From Deltaproteobacteria bacterium (lineage in GTDB: Bacteria > Desulfobacterota > Desulfobulbia > Desulfobulbales > Desulfobulbaceae): DNA of 32,344 bases. Positions 26,387-32,344 of the stretch are shown one piece after another; position 1 is the first letter of the stretch; every line of letters begins with the position of its first letter. The stretch lies in the NCBI GenBank assembly GCA_024280455.1, contig JAJRQC010000067.1, forward strand, positions 1-32,344, in the 5' to 3' direction. A program made the position numbers and the translations under genes. The notes under the pieces are model-generated. The model did not search any database. It had not been told where the DNA came from and saw nothing but the letters and a program-made list of their open reading frames with translations.

Positions 26387-26444
26387 GGTGGTTGCCGATA
26401 ACCGATCGGTTATGGCCGGGCACGGGTGTCCGGTTCCGGCAACC
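26387..26444 (-). promoter_or_regulatory. Likely riboswitch expression platform (alternative pairing)
   Basis: On the minus strand, GGTTGCCG at the 3' end of the aptamer (26444-26437) is exactly complementary to CGGCAACC downstream (26397-26390). Between them lie CCGGACAC/GTGCCCGG and the palindrome ATAACCGATCGGTTAT. The downstream element copies the aptamer's own 5' GGCAAACC, so the two would compete for GGTTGCC. No T run follows, so control is more likely by translation or Rho. A further GCCGCC-GAA-GGAGGC hairpin could mask the ribosome site. Confidence 0.6.
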
Positions 26445-26527
26445 CCGCTACCTTATTACAGTAACACTGAAACGTAGGCCGGTGGCTTTGCGTCCCGTTT
26501 TTTCAAACGGTTTGCCTTTATCGGGAT
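26436..26527 (-). ncRNA. Cyclic-di-GMP-I (GEMM-I) riboswitch aptamer
   Basis: On the minus strand the aptamer reads GGCAAACC, a stem CCGTTT-GAAA-AAACGG with its GNRA tetraloop, GGACGCAAAGCC, CCGGCCTA, a variable second stem and GGTAGCGGGGTTGCC. All are diagnostic GEMM-I blocks in the right order and spacing. The ligand-contact base equivalent to G20 of the Vc2 aptamer is G (complement of C26516) and the base equivalent to C92 is kept. This predicts cyclic-di-GMP rather than the cGAMP specificity linked to A20 variants in Geobacter relatives. It lies about 100 nt before the secreted protein's start. Confidence 0.94.
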
Positions 26528-26711
26528 AGATACAATGACCGTCAGGTCATTTCGCTACACAATTTGTATTTTGGTTTTGTCATAACATGGCTCATACCTC
26601 TTGAGAATACGCTACAAGTTACTGCACAAAGGATGCCAATTGAGAATGAGAATGTTGGCTGAAAAGTCTAAAAATGGTTTGGGGGCAATGGCTTGAAGGA
26701 AGGGGGATGGG

Positions 26712-26735
26712 CGGAGGGCAGTGGGCTGCCCTCCG
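26712..26735. terminator. Strong hairpin after the DUF2892 gene, no T run
   Basis: CGGAGGGCAG (26712-26721) and CTGCCCTCCG (26726-26735) form a perfect 10-bp stem with a four-base loop, just past the minus-strand stop of the DUF2892 gene. Neither side has a clear T run. It may be a Rho-assisted end or a 3' stabilising hairpin. The 26536-26711 stretch presumably holds the riboswitch promoter, which I could not locate with confidence. Confidence 0.45.
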
Positions 26736-26759
26736 GTGAGGCTGTTTGTTACAGGGGAA

Positions 26760-26975
26760 TTACCTGGTCTCGGGTACGCCCAGTTTTTTTAGAATGAGTC
26801 CCAGTGGACAGAATTTAGTGAAGCCGAACTGGAACAGATTGGCCCCGACAAAGAGGGTGAAAAAAAGGAAATATTTATGGACAAAGATCGGGTTAAAGCC
26901 GCAGTCAACCCCGAGGGCGAGACTGAGCATTATAAAGAATCCGGCTAAAGTGTGTATCCAGTCGTTGATAACCAT
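26760..26975 (-). CDS. DUF2892 / YgaP-like small membrane protein
   Basis: A 71-residue protein with two membrane helices (about 8-28 and 32-52). It ends in Phe-Thr-Lys-Phe-Cys-Pro-Leu-Gly-Leu-Ile-Leu-Lys-Lys-Leu-Gly, matching the Gly-Phe-Cys-Pro-Leu...Leu-Gly end of DUF2892 domains. In E. coli YgaP the same type of domain is joined to a rhodanese; here it stands without one. AGGAG lies 7 bases before the ATG. It is the last gene of the minus-strand series led by the ArsR-type regulator, after an 80-bp gap holding a small hairpin, so co-transcription is likely but unproven. DUF2892 genes often accompany sulfur-handling operons. Confidence 0.78.
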   Translation of the reverse strand: MVINDWIHTLAGFFIMLSLALGVDCGFNPIFVHKYFLFFTLFVGANLFQFGFTKFCPLGLILKKLGVPETR

Positions 26976-27033
26976 GGTGTTTCTCCTGTTGAATCGAGTT
27001 TTGAGGTTTGAATTTTCGTTGTTATATTTATAA

Positions 27034-27051
27034 TCCTGAGCAGGGTCAGGA
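27034..27051 (-). terminator. Weak hairpin between barrel and DUF2892 genes
   Basis: TCCTGA and TCAGGA form a 6-bp stem with a six-base loop directly after the barrel protein's stop codon. On the minus strand it is followed by TTATAAATATAAC, an imperfect T tract. It could attenuate transcription into the DUF2892 gene. Confidence 0.4.
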
Positions 27052-27054
27052 GTG

Positions 27055-28341
27055 TCAGAAACTGTACCTTAAGCCTGCATATATGTTGCTGTTATCCTGA
27101 AACTGTCCCCAGAAGGTGTATTCATCCTCTCCCCAGAACAGGTTGAACCCGCCGTCGAGCTGCCATTGATCCGTCAATTTGTAACTGAATTTCGGCCGCG
27201 CATACCCATCGTTTCTGTCCGGTGAGTAATAGATGAACAGAGAGAGATTGAGATTTTGCTCCAGCAGCAGCTTTGTCAGTCGCAGGGTCAGGGTGCCGGT
27301 ATTTTGGTCGCGGGCATGGGCCTCTGCGGGCAATGCCTGCCGGTAGTTGTCGTAATGGCGAATGGATTCAACGTAGTATTGAAAACCGCCGGTCAGCTCA
27401 TGGGCCAGTTCCCTCTCAAACCCGACCAGCAGACGAATTTCACCGGGGCGGGCAAAGGGATTGTCGGAGTCCGGATTGTCGATTGAATCATAATAGCCCG
27501 CCTCTATATTGCCGATGCCGCCAAGCAGTGCCGATCGAATGGAGCCGCCCCAGACGTTGAGCCGGGGATAATAGCCGGTCCGCAGCTCAGGCAGATATCC
27601 CTCAGGTTCCTGCCAGAATCCTGAGTACCCATAGAGGGCAACTTCCATCCCGCCGATGTTTTTTGACAGGCGGCCGTGTATCTCGCCATCAGCAAACAGG
27701 GTATCCGGTTCCGCCGGATCCATTTTCATGTCGCGGCCGACGATCTTTACGGCCGCGGGATTAAAATAGGACAAGCGCTCGCCGCCGACAAAACGGGAAC
27801 CTTCAAAAAGCGGGGAATAGATAATGTCCATGTTCACCGTGTCGAAAAACAAGCTGAGCTTCAACGCATTGGATGGATATTTCAGATACTGTTCATCGCG
27901 GCCGATAAAAAAAGACTGCCAGTCCTTGGCAAAGGTGTCGTTGATAAACAGCATGTCGCCGGTGCCCCAGGTAAAGACCGAACGCCCAATCTTAATATCC
28001 ACGTTGTCCAGGGGAGAGGCGACCAGGCTGAGTTCGCGAAGTTCAACTTCTACATCCTCAGTAACGCCGTCGGCCACCAGCTCTCCCTTGAAGGTGAACA
28101 GGGTCTCACCGAAATAAGTGTTGGCATCAAGGCGGAACCGGGTCTCTCCCAGACTTGTCTGTTTTTCATTGGGATCGGTCTGCAGGCGGGATCCGCCTCT
28201 GAGGTCGGCAAAGCCATTGAGTTCCACCCCGTATTTATCATAGATCTCATCGATCAGGCTGCCCGCTAAAGCAGTCGTCGGCAACAGGGCTGCCAGAAAA
28301 AAAACAGCAAGGTTCCCGCTGTGAAATCTACAGGTAATCAT
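27055..28341 (-). CDS. Outer-membrane beta-barrel protein of the exporter operon
   Basis: A 428-residue exported protein with a signal peptide ending at about residue 26 (Thr-Thr-Ala-Leu-Ala). Alternating hydrophobic strands with many aromatic residues and a C-terminal Gly-Leu-Arg-Tyr-Ser-Phe mark a BAM-inserted barrel. It resembles the DUF1302-like barrels that often accompany COG1033 RND exporters and LolA-like proteins. The gene begins 3 bases after the LolA-like gene's stop, which suggests translational coupling. It may form the outer-membrane exit or receive lipids delivered by its neighbours; the substrate is unknown. Naming beyond barrel protein is not justified by sequence alone. Confidence 0.85.
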   Translation of the reverse strand: MITCRFHSGNLAVFFLAALLPTTALAGSLIDEIYDKYGVELNGFADLRGGSRLQTDPNEKQTSLGETRFRLDANTYFGETLFTFKGELVADGVTEDVEVELRELSLVASPLDNVDIKIGRSVFTWGTGDMLFINDTFAKDWQSFFIGRDEQYLKYPSNALKLSLFFDTVNMDIIYSPLFEGSRFVGGERLSYFNPAAVKIVGRDMKMDPAEPDTLFADGEIHGRLSKNIGGMEVALYGYSGFWQEPEGYLPELRTGYYPRLNVWGGSIRSALLGGIGNIEAGYYDSIDNPDSDNPFARPGEIRLLVGFERELAHELTGGFQYYVESIRHYDNYRQALPAEAHARDQNTGTLTLRLTKLLLEQNLNLSLFIYYSPDRNDGYARPKFSYKLTDQWQLDGGFNLFWGEDEYTFWGQFQDNSNIYAGLRYSF

Positions 28342-28344
28342 AGC

Positions 28345-29136
28345 TCATTTACGCACTTCCCGTGGCGGTCTGCGCAGGTAGCGTTCGGTAAAAATGTTAT
28401 CCTTAAGGCCGATATCATATTTAATGGACGTGAATTTGGACAGGGTTGAACTGCCGCTGTCAAGATCGGTTGCTTTGGAAACCGTTACCGTCGGATGGCC
28501 GTCGATCTCCCGCACTTCCAAAGCCTCAACGATTCGGTACTTTATATTATTTTTATCCAGATATTCGGTCTTCATCGGGATGAAGGTGTTTTTATCTATC
28601 CAGACGGTGTAGCTGGAAAATTCAACCTCGCCGGGATTTTTCGGGATATTTTTTACAACATAATACTCATCATCGGTTGCAACAAGTTCATGGGTGTCGG
28701 CATTGACACCTCGACCGGAGACATCTTCATAGAGATAATTTGAACCGACAAAGGAGGTTCGCTTATCGGCGGCTGCAATACGTTTAACCAGATCCAGGGC
28801 CGGCAGGTACAGCCAGCGGTCATCATCGCGGTCCAGATGCTTGTGGACCATGAACACCATTTTGCGGACATCGCTGGGTTTCTTGAAGTACACGTAAAAG
28901 AGCTGCTCTCCTCCCACTTTTTTATTTTTTCGCAAGAGGATAAACCGGCGCAGACGTTCTCGGCCCTGGCTGTCGGTGATCGTCATTGTGACCTCGGCCC
29001 GTCCGTCATCGCCTGCATCATACGCAGCCAGATTGGCCTTGTTGACGATTTTCTCGGCATTCAACTCTTCAGCCCCGGCCTGAACCGACAGGGCCAGCAG
29101 GGGGAGCAGACCAAAAATAAGGATCTTCCATTTCAT
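28345..29136 (-). CDS. LolA-like outer-membrane lipoprotein-sorting protein
   Basis: A 263-residue periplasmic protein with a signal peptide (cleaved near Val-Gln-Ala-Gly-Ala, about 19-23). The body is the PF17131-type LolA-like fold: Met-Thr-Ile-Thr-Asp-Ser-Gln-Gly, Phe-Lys-Lys-Pro-Ser-Asp-Val-Arg, Trp-Leu-Tyr-Leu-Pro-Ala-Leu-Asp and Tyr-Glu-Asp are family hallmarks. It overlaps the exporter gene's stop by four bases (ATGA), and AAAGGA lies 8 bases before the ATG. Such proteins travel with COG1033-type RND exporters and are thought to carry a hydrophobic substrate through the periplasm; the cargo is not known here. Confidence 0.9.
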   Translation of the reverse strand: MKWKILIFGLLPLLALSVQAGAEELNAEKIVNKANLAAYDAGDDGRAEVTMTITDSQGRERLRRFILLRKNKKVGGEQLFYVYFKKPSDVRKMVFMVHKHLDRDDDRWLYLPALDLVKRIAAADKRTSFVGSNYLYEDVSGRGVNADTHELVATDDEYYVVKNIPKNPGEVEFSSYTVWIDKNTFIPMKTEYLDKNNIKYRIVEALEVREIDGHPTVTVSKATDLDSGSSTLSKFTSIKYDIGLKDNIFTERYLRRPPREVRK

Positions 29137-31756
29137 GATAATGTTCCTTTACGTTCTTTTTTAAAGAGTTGTTTCTGCATGACCGTCAGCAGGGCCGGCA
29201 GGATCCACAGGGTTGCCAGGCCCGAGTAGAGCATGATTACAGCCAGAAAAACACCCACGGTCTGGTAGGGGATAAGGGGTGCAAAGAGCAGCGGCGTAAA
29301 ACCGATCGAAATGACGATGGTATTTCGGGCAATGGCCCGGGCCGGTTCCTCAAACATTTCCTGTACGCTCTTGCTCCAGTCGCCAAGGCGGGCCATGGTC
29401 GCTCGGGAACGCTGGAGAAAATGGATGGCAAAGTCTACTGCCAGGCCAAGGGTCAGGGAAGAGAGCACCGCCACCGGCATGTCGTAGTCTTTGCCGATCA
29501 GCCCGATTACCCCGTAAATAATGCCGATGGTAAAGGTCAACGGGATCATGGCCAGCAGGCCCCAGAGAGGAGAGCGGAACAGGATGGCCATCATAATAAA
29601 GACAACCACGAAGCTGGACAGGAACGATTTAAGCATGCCGGTGACCATCTTGTTCTGCCAGGCCACATTGATATAGGTCAATCCGGCCCACTCCGCCTCC
29701 AGTTGTATGGGCGGTGGTGTGTCGGTCAGATACTTATCGACATCGGCAATAACCCGTTCCATGTCCATGTTGTCACCGCTTTCAGCTGCAGCCACAGGTT
29801 GGCTCGGGTGTAATCGGGGGTCACCAGATGCCAGAGATCGTCGGGTTTATGACTGTTCTGGTAGGACATCAGGGTCTGAGCCACACCGTTTATCGTTTTG
29901 GGAATGGTAAAATGATCGGGATCGCTTTCAAAAAGCTCCTGGTGAACCTTTTGCACTACATCGGCAATGGAGTTGCTTTTTCCTACGTCGCCCTGCCCGT
30001 CAAGGTACTTCTGCAGACCGATAATATAGTTCAGGATATCGGGTCGTTTGAAGATTTGTTTCTGATTGCGCACCCGGTCGAGGGCGTCCAGGGCCAGTGA
30101 CCAGTCATCGTAGCCCGCGTCATCCTCGGGGGCGAGATTGTCGATCTCTTTCTGCCAGGAAAGGCTGAGTCGTTGAAACAGTTTTTCTGCAGAGCCGCCT
30201 TCGGCCATTGCTTCGGAGAGTTCGGACTGGACCTTCTCCCGGACAACCGGCGACTCTTTCAGGCTTTTCTCGAGTGTATCACTCAGCCATCTGGCCGACT
30301 CGGCGGCGGTTTTCTCCGGTGCATTGCTGGAAAGCACCAGATAGGCCTCATAGGTGCCGCCGAAATGCTCGTTCAGGACCCGGTCGGCAATACGGATCTC
30401 ATGGGATTTGTGAAACCATTTGACCGGATTGTCGTTGACCTGGATCATCAGTATGCCGACGACGCCGATGGCCATGATCAGCAGGTTGAACCCTATGACC
30501 CACCATGGCCTGGATACGGTCGTTCTGCCGATCCATCGCAGGTGGCGGTTGATGAGAGATTTGTCTGAGGCCTTGTCCTGCTGTTTACCGGCTCCGAAAT
30601 TTTTAAGACTGTCCTCCTTCATCAGCATGATATAGGCCGGGATAAACAGGACGGTCAGCAGCCAGGCGAGCATGATGCCGAAGGCCACAAAGAGACCAAA
30701 GGCCTGAACCGGAGGAATCGGGGTCAGGGCCAGGGAGGCAAATCCGGCAGATGAGGTGAGTGAGGTAAACAGCATCGGTTTAAACAGGTGGTGCATGACC
30801 TGCTCGATGGTTTTGCGCCGGTCCTTTGTCTTCTGGTATTCATCAAAAAATTCGGAGAGAATATGGATGGAGTCCACCACCGCAATCGGCATGATGAAAA
30901 TGGGGATCATGGAACTCATGATGTGCAGGGTGTTGCCGGTGCCGATCAGCAGGCCCATGGTGGAGATGACCGTGCAGACGGCAATAATCATCGGCGAGAT
31001 GATCAGTTGAAATTTTTTGAAAAAAACCAGCATTAAAAGGAAAATCACCAGCATAGCCAGGGGCGCGGATATGGCCATCTGGACAAACATCTCCTTGCCG
31101 AAGGTGTCTTCGGCAACCGGCAGGCCGGTGATATAAAACTGCTCGTCTCCGGGGCCAAATTCTGCGATTTTTTCCTTGAGCTCTTTGCTGACCTGGTGGG
31201 CAAAATCTTTCTGGCTGATCGGCAGATAGATGGCAAGAGCCCGTCCGTCTTCAGAGACCATGGTGCCCTTGAGCAGTGGGTTTGACAGGGCCTTGTCCCG
31301 GATTTTCAGGGCCTCTTCCCGGCTGGTCGGCGGTTCCTTCATCAGCCATTGAAACTTGACCTGGCCGAGTCCGGCCTGTTCAATGGTGTCGACATTGTCC
31401 GGGGCAATAATATCACGGGCAATGACCCTGCGTTCCGGATTCTTCGGATCAGCCAGGGTTGCGGCAAATTTGCTGAGCTCGTAGATTTTTTTCAGGCTGC
31501 CGGGGTTAAAGACGCCGTCTCTATTTTTTTCATTGACCACCCCCAGTACGACAACATCATGCAGATTGAATTCCTTTTTTGTCTGGTCATGAAAGACTCG
31601 AACAAGCTCATCTTTTGAGAGCATGTTCTCCGGATCGGTATCCACATGTACCCGGACGATCAATGTGCCCAGGGCCAGGGTCATGAGCACCATCAGGGCG
31701 GTCAACAGTCCGGGCCTGTTCATTGAAAATTGTATCATTGTACGATCAAACTGCAT
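29133..31756 (-). pseudogene. COG1033/MMPL-type RND exporter with a one-base frameshift
   Basis: An RND exporter of about 874 residues when joined. The first piece (31756-29726) has a start helix, a periplasmic domain, an SSD-type helix bundle (Pro-Ile-Ala-Val-Val-Asp-Ser-Ile-His-Ile) and most of the second periplasmic domain. It runs out of frame at 29780-29782, where the minus strand reads CTGAAAGCGGTGAC. One more A gives Leu-Lys-Ser-Gly-Asp-Asn-Met-Asp-Met, which joins smoothly with the second piece (to 29133) holding the last bundle (Gly-Leu-Ala-Val-Asp-Phe-Ala-Ile-His-Phe). The rest is intact and the downstream genes are coupled. The lesion in an A run may be a recent mutation, a phase-variable site or a sequencing error. 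ACGGAG precedes the start. Confidence 0.85.
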
Positions 31757-31777
31757 TATTTTCTCCGTGAAAGAATT

Positions 31778-32089
31778 CTATGGCTCTTCCGTTTCAGCCT
31801 TGCAGAAAATCTGCTGCATGGTCTGGATCAGGGTAATGACTCGTTCATCACTGATCCGGTTATAGATAAAGTTGGCATCTTTACGGTAGTCTATGATGTT
31901 CTGGTTACGTAAGATGTTGAGGTGCTGCGTTATGTTTGCTCCTGTTGTTTCCACCGACTCCCGTATTTCGCTGACGGAGAGTTCCTGATCCTGCAGCAGG
32001 CAGAGTATTTTTAATCGAATGGGGTGCGACATGGATTTGAGCAGGCCGGCAAGATCTTCAACTTGATTGCTCTCAACATGATCATCCAT
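31778..32089 (-). CDS. ArsR-family repressor with SqrR/BigR-like cysteine pair
   Basis: A 103-residue winged-helix regulator: Leu-Lys-Ser-Met-Ser-His-Pro-Ile-Arg-Leu-Lys-Ile-Leu-Cys then the recognition helix Thr-Gly-Ala-Asn-Ile-Thr-Gln-His-Leu-Asn-Ile-Leu. Its only cysteines are Cys30 and Cys96. The gap of 66 residues and their places (helix after His-Pro-Ile-Arg, and the last helix) match the sensing pair of SqrR and BigR, which form a tetrasulfide bridge with persulfides. No ArsR-type Cys-Val-Cys metal site is present. It is 21 bp upstream of the exporter gene, the first gene of that operon, and probably represses it. GAGGGAAGAG lies just before the ATG. Persulfide sensing is inference from residue spacing. 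Confidence 0.85.
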   Translation of the reverse strand: MDDHVESNQVEDLAGLLKSMSHPIRLKILCLLQDQELSVSEIRESVETTGANITQHLNILRNQNIIDYRKDANFIYNRISDERVITLIQTMQQIFCKAETEEP

Positions 32090-32114
32090 AGTACTCTTCC
32101 CTCTACTCTATTTT

Positions 32115-32157
32115 AGTATTAAACAAATTAATTAAATACTGTTGCTTCGTTTGTCAA
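32115..32157 (-). promoter_or_regulatory. Promoter and palindromic operator of the ArsR-led operon
   Basis: On the minus strand a perfect -35 hexamer TTGACA (32157-32152) is followed after 15 bases by TTTAAT as a -10. This overlaps the AT-rich inverted repeat AGTATT (32115-32120) / AATACT (32135-32140). A dimeric regulator bound there would cover the -10, as expected for autorepression. Confidence 0.55.
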
Positions 32158-32204
32158 GGAATATTTACAACAGGCATCATGGTTAGAGGCAGCTGTTTAT
32201 GGTG

Positions 32205-32344
32205 TTTATCCGAAAATAACCCACGAAGTGATGTCGTATCAGGCTATTTTCATCCTTGGTTGTGGCTGTGACGTTAAAAAATCTTGGTCCAGCCATGCTG
32301 GTTTATCCGAAAATAACCCACGAAGTGATGTCGTATCAGGCTAT
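32205..32344 (+). repeat. Dispersed ~97-bp repeat in exact tandem, cut by the window edge
   Basis: A full unit at 32205-32301 is followed by the first 43 bases of a second at 32302-32344. The two are identical over those 43 bases, and the period is 97 bp. Other copies lie at 6040-6141 (inverted) and 194-285 (degenerate). Read on the minus strand, AAAATAGCC and GGTTATTTT form the same stem as in the 6040 copy with one G-T wobble. It sits upstream of the ArsR promoter, and more units may continue beyond the window. Confidence 0.88.

Noticed and set aside
26436-26527. cGAMP-specific GEMM-Ib variant
   Set aside because: The specificity base equivalent to position 20 is G, not A, so c-di-GMP is the better prediction.
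29169-29813. 214-residue plus-strand frame across the exporter frameshift
   Set aside because: Antisense shadow; composition rich in His, Gly and Gln, and the minus-strand exporter is clearly the real gene.
32205-32344. CRISPR repeat at the right edge
   Set aside because: The full 97-bp period is repeated, with no unique spacers.

Overview
The window reads as chromosome of a Gram-negative anaerobe, most likely a deltaproteobacterium (Desulfobacterota, possibly Desulfobulbales). The grounds are a six-haem NapC/NirT-type cytochrome with three membrane helices, a protein joining a cyclic-nucleotide-binding fold to DUF4388, a MalT-like regulator ending in a BTAD/SARP module, a GEMM-I riboswitch, lipoprotein and outer-membrane signals, and two different RND systems. 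This placement is inference from gene content; no rRNA or tRNA is present.

Layout. 1-331 is a gene-free mosaic of short repeats. 332-2661 holds the multihaem cytochrome, a terminator, a candidate sigma-54 promoter and two tandem 71-residue hydrophobic proteins. 2686-8024 carries a small hypothetical, a CNMP/DUF4388 protein, a MarC-family membrane protein, an MtfA-like peptidase and an SLC13/RCK permease. 8371-9187 is a decayed MscS channel gene. 9401-16063 is a tripartite efflux operon (adaptor lipoprotein, RND pump, and an outer-membrane TolC protein fused to a substrate-binding-like domain). A large intact MscS-type channel follows (16233-18629). On the minus strand come a MalT/BTAD regulator split by one in-frame TAA (18969-22286) and a 1301-residue secreted multidomain protein (22429-26334) behind a cyclic-di-GMP-I riboswitch. 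The right end (26760-32089, minus strand) is an operon led by an ArsR-family regulator with the cysteine spacing of persulfide sensors, then a COG1033-type RND exporter (frameshifted), a LolA-like protein, an outer-membrane barrel and a DUF2892/YgaP-like membrane protein.

Most notable points: (i) the riboswitch with a visible alternative-pairing element upstream of a secreted protein built from six ~90-residue lectin-like repeats in two triplets; (ii) a dispersed ~97-bp repeat family with terminator-like stem, occurring near both edges and at 6040-6141, in exact tandem at the right edge; (iii) three genes broken by single-base lesions; (iv) the SqrR/BigR-like cysteine pair heading an exporter operon; (v) the tandem 71-residue genes behind a sigma-54-like promoter next to a multihaem cytochrome. 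No CRISPR array, transposase, integrase or RNA gene other than the riboswitch was seen.
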